From: Cucumibacter marinus DSM 18995
Lineage (GTDB): Bacteria; Pseudomonadota; Alphaproteobacteria; Rhizobiales; Devosiaceae
Direction of reading: 5' to 3'
DNA length: 64,000 bases
NCBI RefSeq assembly: GCF_000429865.1
Contig: NZ_KE386977.1
Coordinates: 181,393 to 245,392, forward strand
A program made the position numbers and the translations under genes. The notes under the pieces are model-generated. The model worked only from the letters and a program-made list of their open reading frames with translations. It made no database searches and was not told the DNA's origin. This document shows positions 1 through 9,103 of the stretch, piece by piece; the first letter of the stretch is position 1; each line of letters starts with the position of its first letter.

Positions 1-188
1 ACGCCGCCATGCTGCGCCGCGTGGCCCAGCGGATTACCGATGGGCTCGAGGCCGGCACCATCAAACCGGTTGTCGAAACCCGGGCGGGGCTCACCGCGCT
101 CCCCGCCGCGCTCGACGATCTCGCCAATCGCCGCTCCCGCGGCAAACTCGTTCTCGATCTGACGGCAAGGGAGGCTGCGCATGGCTGA
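1..188 (+). CDS. C-terminal end of an MDR-type (quinone/zinc-binding) oxidoreductase, partial
   Basis: Reading frame 3 is open from the left edge to a TGA at 186-188 and encodes about 61 residues that end in an LPAALDDLANRRSRGKLVLD-like tail. That pattern (an ITDGLEAGTIKPVV helix, then alignment of the last helix before a GKLVLDL strand) is the usual C-terminus of medium-chain dehydrogenase/reductases such as quinone or enoyl oxidoreductases. The substrate cannot be told from this fragment. The stop lies 8 bases inside the next gene, so the two are translationally coupled and this is probably the upstream member of the operon that continues with the CoA-transferase. Confidence 0.65.
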   Translation, partial: AAMLRRVAQRITDGLEAGTIKPVVETRAGLTALPAALDDLANRRSRGKLVLDLTAREAAHG

Positions 189-1377
189 TCGCAACCTGCT
201 TGAAGGTGTCCGCATTCTCGATCTGACGCGCGTGATGTCGGGACCCTATTGCACGGCCATGCTGGGCGATCTCGGCGCCGAGATCACCAAGATCGAGATG
301 CCTGGTTTTGGCGAGGAAGGCCGCCATTTCGCGCCTTACAAAGAGGGCGAGAGCACCTATTTCATGCTGCTCAATCGCGGCAAGCGCTCGATTGCGATCG
401 ACCTCAAATCGGAAGAAGGCGTGGCGCTTGTCAAAAAGCTCGCCCGCGACAGCGATGTGGTGGTCGAGAATTTCCGCCCCGGCGTCGCGAAAAGGCTGGG
501 TCTCGACCATGAGACGTTGCGCGCAGAGAACCCCAAGCTGATCTACGCCTCGATTTCCGGCTTCGGCCAGGACGGGCCCTACGCCAAGTGGCCGGCTTTC
601 GACCTTGTCATTCAGGCGATGAGCGGATTGATGTCGATCACCGGCGAGCCCGAGGGCCGCGCCAACGCCGTGGGCGAGAGCATCGCCGATGTCGCCACCG
701 GCATGTTCGCGAGCTGGGGCATTCTGGCTGCCCTGTTCGACCGCGAAAAGACCGGCGAAGGGCGCTATCTCGAAGTCGCCATGCTCGATGCGGTCTTTTC
801 GATGCTGCTGACGGGGCTCAGCCGGGAGATGTTCACCGACAAGCCGGTGCGCCGGGTCGGCAATCGCCACCCCGAGACCTATCCGGTCGACAGTTTCGCC
901 ACCCGCGACGGCGATGTGGTGCTGGTCGGGTTCACCGACCGCATCTTTGCCGGTATCTGCGCTGCCATCGGGCGGCCCGAACTGGCTCAAGACCCGCGCT
1001 TCATCGACAATCAGGCGCGCAACGACCACGAAAACGAACTGCGTGGGATCATCGCCGACTGGGCCAAGGCCCAAACCCGTGCCGAGGCTGTCGAAGCCCT
1101 GCAACAGGCCGGCGTGCCTGCCGGACCGGTCTGGTCGCTCGGCGATGTGTTGGCCTCCGACCACAGCGCTGCGCGCGGCCTCGTTGCTTCGGGCACCAAT
1201 GCGGTGCTGGGCGACATTCCCCTCATCCCCCAACCGGTGCATTTCGCCGGCGCGCCAAGGCCCCACGGCCAGCGCGCACCCACCCTTGGCGAAGACACCG
1301 ATGCCGTGCTGGCCGAAAGACTGGGTCTGACGGCAGACGACATCGCGTCCCTGCGCGAAAAAAAGGTAATTGCATGA
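181..1377 (+). CDS. Family III CoA-transferase (CaiB/BaiF type)
   Basis: A 398-residue protein that spans the full usual length of family III CoA-transferases. The N-terminal [19 protein letters not shown] stretch, the VVVENFRPG motif near residue 95 and the [10 protein letters not shown] motif are typical. Asp170 in that last motif aligns with the catalytic aspartate of formyl-CoA transferase (Asp169), which forms an acyl-CoA mixed anhydride. The enzyme should move CoA from an acyl-CoA donor to a carboxylic acid in the cytoplasm; the acid is unknown. The ATG at 181 overlaps the preceding gene and the stop overlaps the urocanase start in an ATGA junction, so it sits in one operon with them. 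FldA-type aryl-lactate CoA-transferases belong to the same family, which is relevant to the neighbouring hydroxyacid dehydrogenase but not proof. Confidence 0.85.
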   Translation: MADRNLLEGVRILDLTRVMSGPYCTAMLGDLGAEITKIEMPGFGEEGRHFAPYKEGESTYFMLLNRGKRSIAIDLKSEEGVALVKKLARDSDVVVENFRPGVAKRLGLDHETLRAENPKLIYASISGFGQDGPYAKWPAFDLVIQAMSGLMSITGEPEGRANAVGESIADVATGMFASWGILAALFDREKTGEGRYLEVAMLDAVFSMLLTGLSREMFTDKPVRRVGNRHPETYPVDSFATRDGDVVLVGFTDRIFAGICAAIGRPELAQDPRFIDNQARNDHENELRGIIADWAKAQTRAEAVEALQQAGVPAGPVWSLGDVLASDHSAARGLVASGTNAVLGDIPLIPQPVHFAGAPRPHGQRAPTLGEDTDAVLAERLGLTADDIASLREKKVIA

Positions 1378-3044
1378 GTAACAGATCCAATACCCGCACT
1401 GTCCGGTCGCCGACCGGTTCGGACCTGAATGCACAGTCCTGGGCGACCGAAGCGCCCATGCGGCTCCTCATGAACAATCTCGATCCCGACGTGGCCGAAC
1501 GTCCGGGCGAACTCGTCGTCTATGGCGGCATTGGCCGCGCCGCCCGCAACTGGGAGAGCTTCGACAAGATCGTCGAGGTTCTCAAAAAACTCACTGACGA
1601 GCAGACGCTTCTGGTGCAGTCCGGCAAGCCTGTCGGTGTCTTCCCCACCCACAAGGGTGCCCCTCGCGTGATCATCGCCAACGGCAATCTCGTGCCCAAA
1701 TGGGCCGACTGGACGAATTTCAATGCCCTGGAGCGGCGCGGCCTGATGATGTATGGCCAGATGACTGCCGGGTCCTGGATCTACATCGGGTCCCAGGGGA
1801 TCGTGCAGGGCACCTATGAAACCTTCTCCGAGATCGGTCGCCGGCATTTTGGCGGCAAGCTGGGCGGGCACTGGATCCTGACGGCGGGCCTTGGCGGGAT
1901 GGGCGGCGCCCAGCCGCTCGCCGCAACCATGGCCGGCGCGTCGATCCTGGCGGTGGAGTGCGATCCCGACCGCATCGCTTTCCGCCAGCGCACGGGCTAT
2001 CTCGACCTCTCCGCCCGCACCCTCGACGAGGCGCTGGAGATCATCGCCGAGGCGACAAGGAATCGCCGCGCGGTCTCGGTGGGCCTGTTGGGCAATGCCG
2101 CCGAAATCTTTCCCGAAATCGAGGCGCGCGGACTGGTGCCCGATGTGGTGACCGACCAGACCTCGGCCCATGACCCGGTCAATGGATATCTGCCGGCAGG
2201 CTGGTCCGTCCGAGAATGGGAAGAGCGGCGCGAGACCGATCCCGAAGGGGTCGCCGAGGCTGCCAAGCGTTCCATGGCGACCGAGGTTCGCGCCATTCTC
2301 GATTTCAAGGAGAAAGGCTCGATCGTCCTCGACTACGGCAACAATATCCGCGCCATGGCCAAGGAAAAGGGCGTCAAGGACGCCTTCTCCTATCCCGGCT
2401 TCGTCGAGGCCTATGTCCGGCCCCTGTTCTGCACCGGCAAGGGGCCCTTCCGCTGGGTGGCGCTTTCGGGCGACCCCGAGGACATCTACAAGACCGATGC
2501 CAAGGTCCGCGAACTGATCCCCGACGATCCCTATCTGCACAACTGGCTCGACAAGGCGCGCGAACACATCCGCTTCCAGGGCCTGCCCGCCCGCATCTGC
2601 TGGATCGGACTGGGGTTGCGTGACAAGATTGGCCTCGCCTTTAATGAGATGGTCGCCAATGGCGAGCTTTCCGCACCCGTCGTCATCGGTCGTGACCATA
2701 TGGATTCGGGTTCTGTCGCCAGCCCCAATCGCGAGACCGAAGGCATGGCCGACGGCTCGGATGCGGTCTCCGACTGGCCGATCCTCAACGCCATGCTCAA
2801 CTCCGCATGCGGCGCGACCTGGGTCTCCTTCCATCACGGGGGCGGGGTCGGTATGGGTTACTCTCAGCACTCGGGCATCGCGCTCATCGCCGACGGGTCC
2901 CCTGAAGCGGCCGAAAAGATCGGCCGCGTGCTGTGGAACGACCCGGCGACAGGCGTCATGCGCCATGCCGATGCGGGATATGAAACGGCCATCGACTGCG
3001 CCCGTGAGAACGGGCTGTGGTTGCCCATGCTCGACGGCGCGTGA
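1374..3044 (+). CDS. hutU: Urocanate hydratase (urocanase)
   Basis: A 556-residue protein, the normal length for urocanase, which adds water to urocanate to give 4-imidazolone-5-propanoate using tightly bound NAD+. Hallmarks seen are [11 protein letters not shown] near the N-terminus, the glycine-rich NAD-binding [10 protein letters not shown] near residue 175, [13 protein letters not shown] with Cys409 at the position of the catalytic Cys410 of the Pseudomonas putida enzyme, and [16 protein letters not shown] near the C-terminus. The start at 1374 is chosen because it gives the family N-terminus and an ATGA overlap with the CoA-transferase; the frame is open much further upstream. No hutH, hutI, hutG or hutC is seen nearby, which is unusual. 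A hydratase acting on a urocanate analogue is possible. Confidence 0.9.
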   Translation: MSNRSNTRTVRSPTGSDLNAQSWATEAPMRLLMNNLDPDVAERPGELVVYGGIGRAARNWESFDKIVEVLKKLTDEQTLLVQSGKPVGVFPTHKGAPRVIIANGNLVPKWADWTNFNALERRGLMMYGQMTAGSWIYIGSQGIVQGTYETFSEIGRRHFGGKLGGHWILTAGLGGMGGAQPLAATMAGASILAVECDPDRIAFRQRTGYLDLSARTLDEALEIIAEATRNRRAVSVGLLGNAAEIFPEIEARGLVPDVVTDQTSAHDPVNGYLPAGWSVREWEERRETDPEGVAEAAKRSMATEVRAILDFKEKGSIVLDYGNNIRAMAKEKGVKDAFSYPGFVEAYVRPLFCTGKGPFRWVALSGDPEDIYKTDAKVRELIPDDPYLHNWLDKAREHIRFQGLPARICWIGLGLRDKIGLAFNEMVANGELSAPVVIGRDHMDSGSVASPNRETEGMADGSDAVSDWPILNAMLNSACGATWVSFHHGGGVGMGYSQHSGIALIADGSPEAAEKIGRVLWNDPATGVMRHADAGYETAIDCARENGLWLPMLDGA

Positions 3045-3121
3045 GCCGCGATCAGGCGAATCGACCTGACTTTGGTGAGCGTGCTAAAGAGGGGAGGTCC
3101 AACTCCCTTTCGGCCCTTTTT

Positions 3122-5968
3122 ATGCTCGATCCCACACCCCCGGCCAAGCGCTTCGCTGCCCTCGCGCAGCAGGCCCGGCCACAGATGCGGCTCCATACCG
3201 ACGCCTTCACGCGTTTTGCCTATTCCGCCGATGCGAGCTTTTTCCGGCTGGTGCCGGCGGCCATCGCCTTCGTCAATGACGAGGACGATGTGCGCGCCGC
3301 TTTGACCGCGGCGCGGGACGCCGGATTGCCGGTCACGTTCAGGGCTGCAGGGACATCGTTATCGGGCCAGGCCGTGACCGAAGGCGTGCTGGCGGTGCTG
3401 GGCGATGGCTGGCGCCATTGGCGGATAGACGATGAGCGCGGCGAGCAAATTACGCTCGGGCCGGGCATGATCGTCGCCGAGGTCAATCGGCATCTTGCGC
3501 CCTATCACCGGCGGCTGGGCCCGGACCCGGCCAGCCAGGCAAGCTGCAAGATCGGCGGCGTTGTCGCCAATAATTCCTCCGGCATGTGCTGCGGGGTTGC
3601 CCAGAACACCTATCACACCATGAGCCGGCTCAAACTGGTGCTGGCAGACGGCAAGACGCTTGATTCCGGCGATCCCGCCTCGCGCGCAGCCTTCGCTTCA
3701 TCGCGCGCGGACCTGCTGGAAGGGCTCGATGCCCTGGCCGCCAAGGTCAAGGCCGACAAGGTGCTGACCGATCTGATCCGGCGTAAATACGCGATCAAGA
3801 ACACCGTCGGATATGCGCTGAACGCCCTGGTCGATTTCACCGACCCCATCGACATTCTGACCCATCTGGTCGTGGGCTCCGAGGGCACGCTCGGCTTCGT
3901 TTCGGAAGTCACCTATGAGACCGTCCCCGATTACCCCCACAAGGCCACGGCGCTGATTGTGTTCCCCGATGCGCATAGCGCGGCCACGGGGGTGATGGCG
4001 CTTGAAAGGCTGGGTGTCGCGGCCGCCGAATTCATGGAGCGGTTGGCGCTGCGCGCGGTCGAGGCCAAGCCGGCCATGGCCCCGTTCCGCCCGGTGCTGA
4101 CCGACACCTCGCCCGCCGTGCTGGTCGAGATCGTGGCCGAGAGCGCCGAGGCGCTGGATATTGCGATCGCCGGCGCCGGAGAAACGCTCGATGGTCTGGG
4201 GGAGGGGGCACCGCTTTCCGGGGTCGAATTCAGCCGCGACGCCGAAGTCCAGGCCGCGTTGTGGGACGTCCGCAAGGGTCTGATCCCGGCTGCCGGTGGC
4301 ATGCGGCCCGCCGGCACATCGATGCTGACCGAAGACGTGGCGGTGCCCATCGACCGGCTCGCCGATGCGGTGGGCGATCTGCGTGCCCTGCTGGACCGGC
4401 ATGGCTATACCGAAGCGATCATCTTCGGCCACGCGCTTGCGGGAAACCTGCATTTCCAGATGGCCGAGGACTTTTCCCGGCCCGGTGCTGCCGAAACCTT
4501 CGATGCCTTCAACAATGACCTCGCCCAGATGGTCTCGGTCGATTACGCCGGTTCGCTCAAGGCCGAGCACGGCACGGGACGCGCGATCTCGGCCTTTGTC
4601 GAGAAGGAGTGGGGCGAGGCGGCCTATCAGGTGATGCGCCGCATCAAGGATCTGTTCGATCCAGAAGACCTGCTTAACCCGGGCGTCCTTTTGAACAGCG
4701 ACGCCAAAGCGCATGCCCACGATCTCAAACCCATGCCGGTCACCGATACGGCCATGGATCTTTGCATTGAATGCGGGTTCTGCGAGCCGGCCTGTCCTTC
4801 GGCAGGACTGACCCTGTCACCGCGCCAGCGCATTGTGCTGGCCCGCGAAATCGAGCGGCTCGAACGCACGGGCGACGATCCGGTCCGGCTGGCGGACTTT
4901 GAGCGCAATTATGCCTATGCCGGTCTCGATACCTGCGCCGCCTGCAATCTGTGCGCGCTGCGTTGCCCGGTCGGCATTGAGACCGGCACAAACATGATCG
5001 CCAAGCGGGGGGAGGTTCATTCCGGCTTTGCGAACGGTGTTGCCAACACCCTGTCTGGCCACACCGGCATCGTGGAATCGGGGTTGAAGCTTGGTCTGGG
5101 TGCTGCTGCGGCGGCGCGGTCGGTGTTGGGCGACGACCTCGTCGACAGCCTCAACAAGACAGCCCGCAAGGTCAGTGGCAACCGGCTGCCCATGACCAGC
5201 CCTTCCGTGCGGCCTGGCCCCGGCCGGCCCAGGCGCGGCCGCAAGCGGGCCCCAGGCGCGCCGCGAGGCCGCATCGTCTATTTCCCGTCCTGCCCGTCGC
5301 GCATGTTTGCCGAACCGCGAACGCCTGACGATCTGTTGCCATTGCCCGAGGCCATGGCGGCCCTGCTTCGCCGCGCCGGTTTTGACGTGGTCCTCCCGGA
5401 AAAGAGCGGGCTGTGCTGTGGCCGTGCCTTTTCCTCTCAGGGCTATGCTGACGCCGCGGAGAACGTGCGGACCCGTTGGTACAGCGAAATGCGCGCCCTT
5501 TCACGCGATGGCGAATTGCCGATCGTGGCGGACACCTCGTCGTGTGTCGTCGGCTCGGCGAAGCAGGAGGGGTTGCCCCTCGACCTTGCCGACAGTGCCG
5601 AGTTTCTCGCCGCACAGGTTCTGCCGCATCTGGAGATCACCGCCCGCCTGCCGGTTCTGGCTGTGCATCACAATTGCTCGGCGCAGCGCATGGGCGAGCA
5701 AAAGGCAACCGAAGCGGTGGCCCGTGCCTGCGCGGATGACATCGCGGTTCTGACTTCGGTGACGTGTTGCGGCTATGCCGGCGATCGCGGCATGGTGGTG
5801 CCTGAACTCAACACCCACGCGCTGCGCTTCGCCGGTCAGGACCTGCCGACAGGGTGCACGCGCGGGGTGACGACGGTGACCACATGCGGTATCGGGCTCA
5901 CCGATCATCTCGGCATTCCCTTTGTGCATCTGGCAAGCCAGCTCGAATGGGCGAGCCGCCCGCGTTGA
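3122..5968 (+). CDS. FAD-linked D-2-hydroxyacid dehydrogenase fused to a GlcF-type Fe-S/CCG module
   Basis: A 948-residue fusion. Residues about 35-220 form a VAO-type FAD domain (FRAAGTSLSGQAV, RLGPDPAS), followed by the FAD-oxidase C-terminal domain to about 530, which ends in the FGHALAGNLHF and KAEHGTGR motifs. Two ferredoxin-like clusters follow (CIECGFCEPACP from residue 548, CAACNLCALRCP from residue 605). Two CCG-type cysteine modules complete the protein (YFPSCPSRM, SGLCCGRAFSSQG, VHHNCSAQ, CCGYAGDRGM). Such proteins oxidise D-lactate or related 2-hydroxyacids and pass electrons to the quinone pool. The ATG at 3122 starts the family N-terminus but has no Shine-Dalgarno sequence in the usual window. 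A GAGGGGAGG at 3089-3097 lies about 25 bases upstream inside a small hairpin (3092-3107). An alternative GTG at 3017 overlaps hutU. Confidence 0.82.
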   Translation: MLDPTPPAKRFAALAQQARPQMRLHTDAFTRFAYSADASFFRLVPAAIAFVNDEDDVRAALTAARDAGLPVTFRAAGTSLSGQAVTEGVLAVLGDGWRHWRIDDERGEQITLGPGMIVAEVNRHLAPYHRRLGPDPASQASCKIGGVVANNSSGMCCGVAQNTYHTMSRLKLVLADGKTLDSGDPASRAAFASSRADLLEGLDALAAKVKADKVLTDLIRRKYAIKNTVGYALNALVDFTDPIDILTHLVVGSEGTLGFVSEVTYETVPDYPHKATALIVFPDAHSAATGVMALERLGVAAAEFMERLALRAVEAKPAMAPFRPVLTDTSPAVLVEIVAESAEALDIAIAGAGETLDGLGEGAPLSGVEFSRDAEVQAALWDVRKGLIPAAGGMRPAGTSMLTEDVAVPIDRLADAVGDLRALLDRHGYTEAIIFGHALAGNLHFQMAEDFSRPGAAETFDAFNNDLAQMVSVDYAGSLKAEHGTGRAISAFVEKEWGEAAYQVMRRIKDLFDPEDLLNPGVLLNSDAKAHAHDLKPMPVTDTAMDLCIECGFCEPACPSAGLTLSPRQRIVLAREIERLERTGDDPVRLADFERNYAYAGLDTCAACNLCALRCPVGIETGTNMIAKRGEVHSGFANGVANTLSGHTGIVESGLKLGLGAAAAARSVLGDDLVDSLNKTARKVSGNRLPMTSPSVRPGPGRPRRGRKRAPGAPRGRIVYFPSCPSRMFAEPRTPDDLLPLPEAMAALLRRAGFDVVLPEKSGLCCGRAFSSQGYADAAENVRTRWYSEMRALSRDGELPIVADTSSCVVGSAKQEGLPLDLADSAEFLAAQVLPHLEITARLPVLAVHHNCSAQRMGEQKATEAVARACADDIAVLTSVTCCGYAGDRGMVVPELNTHALRFAGQDLPTGCTRGVTTVTTCGIGLTDHLGIPFVHLASQLEWASRPR

Positions 5969-5981
5969 TCCGGTTCGGGAA

Positions 5982-7127
5982 CTAGAGGCTCGAGAGCGAC
6001 AGCCGGCTCAACAGCAGCAGCAATTCGCTTTGCCGGCGAGTGCCGGTCTTGCGCATGACGCCGACAAGCTGGTTGCGGACGGTCTGCTTGGAGACCTCGC
6101 GCTCCTTGGCAAAATCCCCAAGCGTGGCGCCGCTCAGCAGTGCCTCAGCCAGATTGGCCTCGGCATCGGTAAATCCGAAAAGCCGCCACAGCATGTCGCT
6201 CGAGATGACCGCGTCGTCGTGATCGTGATGCAGCGCCAGGATGACAAGCGGGCCGGTGCCCAGCACCGCGTCATGCAATCCGCCGGCATGCGCTTCGGAA
6301 TCGGCACGGCGGGCAATGGCAAAACTGCGGCCCCCGGACGGCTCGGAAAGCTGCAACGCGGCGCTGACCGGACGTTTCGAACCGGCGGCTCTGCTGATGA
6401 GCTGCCGCAGGGCATCGTCGCCTTCCTGTTCGCAGATCCGCAGTGAATTATCCGCCGTCAAAAAGTAGTTGCTGGCCGATATCGAACGGGCAGGACCGTT
6501 CGCATACTGAATGCGCATATCCTCGGTCAGGGTGAAAACGGCGAAAGGCAAGGTTTCGACGAGGTCCTCAAGCGGTCCCGGCCGGTCGCTGCGGTGCCGC
6601 CGGACGATCTCGAAGGCGCGGGCAAAATGCGCAGTCGCTTCCGAGAGCAGACGTGTTGCCCGGTCGCGCAACTCAGGGTTGGCCTGGGAATCGAAACGGA
6701 TATCGATGGTCAACTGGCGCGATCCCTCGCGCAGGATTACGGCGCCGACGCCGGCATCAAAGCGTCCCTGCTTGCCGAGCCAGTCCTTGTAGAAGGCCGA
6801 AGCAGCGAGTTCGGCCCGCTCGAGTATCTGCTCGTCCTGATAGACTTGGCAGACCGGCATTTCTGCCTGCGCGTCGTGCCAGGGGTTCTGCGCTGAATAA
6901 GTGCTCATATAAGCGGGGATCGCCTGGCTGGCCAAACCGCGATGGGCGAAAGCCAGATTGCGGCCGCTTGCAAGATCGTCGCCCGAGACCATGACAAGGC
7001 ATTCCGGGCAGGTGGCCGACAATGTATCGAGAATTGAGTCCCAGCTCGCCCGGCCCAATGCCAGGTCGTAGATGCTTCCGATCAGGGCATTGTGACTGCC
7101 CACAAAGCTGCTCAGATTGATACCCAT
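5982..7127 (-). CDS. LuxR-type helix-turn-helix transcriptional regulator
   Basis: A 381-residue protein. The last 65 residues form a LuxR-type DNA-binding domain (TDAEANLAEALLSGATLGDF, then EREVSKQTVRNQLVGVMRKTG). The long N-terminal part has no domain that I can name with certainty but looks like a PAS/GAF-type sensory region, as in many alphaproteobacterial orphan LuxR proteins. The ATG at 7127 is chosen because a GGAGGAG lies 8-9 bases before it; an in-frame start 72 bases upstream is not supported. It is convergent with the FAD/Fe-S dehydrogenase gene with only 13 bases between stops. It may regulate the urocanase/CoA-transferase operon, but that is inference. Confidence 0.8.
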   Translation of the reverse strand: MGINLSSFVGSHNALIGSIYDLALGRASWDSILDTLSATCPECLVMVSGDDLASGRNLAFAHRGLASQAIPAYMSTYSAQNPWHDAQAEMPVCQVYQDEQILERAELAASAFYKDWLGKQGRFDAGVGAVILREGSRQLTIDIRFDSQANPELRDRATRLLSEATAHFARAFEIVRRHRSDRPGPLEDLVETLPFAVFTLTEDMRIQYANGPARSISASNYFLTADNSLRICEQEGDDALRQLISRAAGSKRPVSAALQLSEPSGGRSFAIARRADSEAHAGGLHDAVLGTGPLVILALHHDHDDAVISSDMLWRLFGFTDAEANLAEALLSGATLGDFAKEREVSKQTVRNQLVGVMRKTGTRRQSELLLLLSRLSLSSL

Positions 7128-7890
7128 GCCTGTCAACTCCTCCCGCCGGACACATGCCGGCCGGTACTTGATCTGCCCCCTGTCTGAAAACCAAAACACC
7201 GCCCTGTCAGGCAGACGCCGTCCACGGATCCGGCATTCGCTGGGCTGTCATCCATGAATAGTCCGAATGGACTAGCCGGATGAACATGCCCGCAGCTGAA
7301 CTTTTGTTCTTTTTCCCGACATGCTGCGTGCGCGCCGATCCACGATTAACAAAATACTAATTGATCGGCGCCGAAGCAATGTAAACCGTTGGAATTCAGG
7401 GCCTTGATTGCGCGTAAGGTTAACTCGCAGGTCCTTGTGATGTGGTGCTGACTGCCGCCTATTCGCGCTAGTGACAAGTAAAACCACGTATCTTTGGCTT
7501 TTTGCATTTCACCCGGACGCGCAAGGCGCGCGAAACGGCGCTGGCGCCGAATTTTGACTCAGCGCCGGATGACGTCCTCGGGAAAGGCGGAGCAGCGATG
7601 GTGCGTATATACCGGAATATGTCGCAAATTCCGTTTTGCTGTGATGCAAATGGATCGGCAAGCACCATAATCAGCAACTACATTAGTTAATGTCACTCAA
7701 TTGTTGGTCAATGGGTGGAAAATTCAATTATGTTAGAGCTGTGTATGGTTAATGCTTTATTAATTCGCGCTGTTGACAACAATAAACCTACACATATTCA
7801 TTTGCCGCTTTGCTTAAATAATATTTCCCTAAGCACTGGAAGGACGTGTTGTTTCTTCCTCGAGACAAGTCATTGTGCACGGGGAGTATC
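7128..7890. other. 763-base intergenic region upstream of the curlin-repeat gene
   Basis: No convincing gene is present. The two short reading frames here (about 60-70 codons) lack Shine-Dalgarno sequences and family features. The right half (about 7680-7860) is noticeably richer in A and T than the rest of the window, as expected for a regulated promoter. The left edge must hold the promoter of the LuxR gene, and the right part the promoter of the curlin-repeat gene. Confidence 0.6.
7773..7800 (+). promoter_or_regulatory. Candidate promoter of the curlin-repeat gene
   Basis: TTGACA at 7773-7778 is a perfect -35 match. It is followed after 16 bases by TATTCA at 7795-7800, a weak -10. It lies about 90 bases upstream of the ATG at 7891 in an AT-rich region. 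No other good pair was seen in this gap. Confidence 0.4.
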
Positions 7891-8430
7891 ATGTACAAGA
7901 AAGTTTTCGTCGCTGCGGTTGCAGCAACTGCCATCGCCTTCGCTGCCGCGCCTGCCCAGGCCGGCATGTGGAACTACGCCAAGATCTACCAGGGCGGTCA
8001 CGGCCATCAGGTCGCCGGTATCGATCAGGAGCACGCTTACAAGAGCAGCTCGGTTATCCGTCAGCACGGCAAGAAGCAGATCGCTGGCAGCTTCCAGGCT
8101 GGCGTCCACAACCGCCAGTACACCAGCCAGAAAGGCTACAAGCAGATCACCGGTACGGCTCAGCTCGGCCACGGCAACAGCGCCCGCACCAAGCAGAAGG
8201 GTGCGTTCCAGGCTGCTGGCACTCTGCAGCTCGGCCACAAGAACTCGTCTGACATCCATCAGCACGGCAAGTTCCAGGCTGCTGGTGTCGTTCAGGCTGG
8301 TAGCCACAACGACGCCGAAGTAACCCAGCATGGCCATGAGCAGCTCGCCATTGTGGTTCAGGACGGTCATGGCAACACTGCCGGCATCAGCCAGAACGGC
8401 CATGAGCAGGTTGCGATCATCAAGCAGTAA
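7891..8430 (+). CDS. Secreted His-rich curlin-repeat protein (CsgA/CsgB-like)
   Basis: A 179-residue protein with a signal peptide (MYKKVFVAAVAATAIAFAAA, cleavage after AQA near residue 24). Residues about 35-175 hold roughly six imperfect 22-residue repeats of the form (I/V)xQxGxxNxxxxxQxGxxQ, with the regularly spaced Gln and Asn of curlin units that stack into an amyloid beta-solenoid. Curlin subunits are exported through CsgG and build extracellular fibres. The repeats are unusually rich in histidine (QLGHGNS, QHGKFQ, QHGHEQ, QDGHGN). GGGGAG at 7881-7886 is the ribosome-binding site for the ATG at 7891. No csgD, csgE, csgF or csgG homologue lies in the window. A good terminator follows, so the gene is monocistronic. 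The amyloid role is inferred from the repeat pattern only. Confidence 0.8.
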   Translation: MYKKVFVAAVAATAIAFAAAPAQAGMWNYAKIYQGGHGHQVAGIDQEHAYKSSSVIRQHGKKQIAGSFQAGVHNRQYTSQKGYKQITGTAQLGHGNSARTKQKGAFQAAGTLQLGHKNSSDIHQHGKFQAAGVVQAGSHNDAEVTQHGHEQLAIVVQDGHGNTAGISQNGHEQVAIIKQ

Positions 8431-8453
8431 GTACTGCCGACCTCTAGGTCCTG

Positions 8454-8478
8454 AGGGCGCCTCCGGGCGCCCTTTTTT
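8454..8478 (+). terminator. Rho-independent terminator of the curlin-repeat gene
   Basis: A perfect 8-bp stem (AGGGCGCC/GGCGCCCT) with a TCCG loop is followed by six T residues. It begins 24 bases after the curlin-repeat stop codon. Confidence 0.9.
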
Positions 8479-9049
8479 GTGTCTCCTCCCTCCCAGTGGC
8501 GACCGGAAGAGGTCTGCCTCGTGCGGGCGGGCTGGTCGGGACGGCACAATGGGTTGAGCACCAGATCATCAACTCCTTCCGTCACCAGCCGACTTGTTCG
8601 GGTGGTCCATCTGGCCACCTCACATGGATCAACCGGACGCTTTTTGCCTCGCGCCGGCGGGCTGAACCGGTTGATGACGAAGGAGAGTGTGGCAGCGCAC
8701 CAGCTCGAGGCTCAAACCTCATCATGAGTATCCTGAGCTTGTCGAAGGGCAAAGGATGGGCCACTTAGGTTTGCCGTGCCCAAGCCGACCGCCCACGCCC
8801 TTCGACAAGCTCAGGGTGAGGGCTTGGGAAGTGTTGCAGGGAGCGATCCCTCTCCCCGGGGGAAGAGGTGGGCGCCGCGCCCAAGAGAGGGCACTCCTTG
8901 CCCCGCGCCGGTGGCTTGGTCGGGAATGGCACGAAGGGCAGAGGAGTGAGTTGACCAATTAATCGATGTCTTTCCCGCGGAGGCGGGAGTCTGTGTGGAT
9001 CGATTCTTTGGGGTTAGGTAGCGATGCGGCCTATTGCGTCCACAAACAC
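8479..9049. other. Gene-free interval with inverted dispersed repeats
   Basis: The interval lies between two terminators that face each other. All open frames here are short, on both strands at once, and lack family features. The clearest structure is the 19-bp inverted pair annotated separately. Nothing else is seen. Confidence 0.6.
8732..8815. repeat. Inverted pair of a 19-bp intergenic repeat
   Basis: CCTGAGCTTGTCGAAGGGC at 8732-8750 is matched exactly by its reverse complement at 8797-8815. The 19-bp arms are separated by 46 bases. The word CTTCGACAAGCTCAGG is a widespread intergenic repeat in alphaproteobacteria, so this looks like a palindromic REP-type unit. Confidence 0.75.
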
Positions 9050-9077
9050 AAAAACGCCGGGCACGTGGGGCCCGGCG
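9050..9077 (-). terminator. Terminator of the outer-membrane protein gene
   Basis: Read on the minus strand, an 8-bp perfect stem (CGCCGGGC/GCCCGGCG) with a 7-base loop is followed by five T residues. It lies 26 bases beyond the stop codon at 9104. Confidence 0.85.
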
Positions 9078-9103
9078 CATAAGTCATCAACGGGTACTGT
9101 CGA

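Noticed and set aside
91-1434. Long minus-strand open frame opposite the CoA-transferase
   Set aside because: It is a shadow of the GC-rich codon pattern of the plus-strand gene; no family features and no ribosome-binding site. Similar long shadows opposite hutU (1011-2966), xdhB (29441-30976) and the GH1 gene (48234-49625) were rejected for the same reason.
7502-7690. Possible 62-codon gene before the curlin-repeat gene
   Set aside because: No ribosome-binding site, no recognisable domain, and it lies in the AT-rich promoter region.
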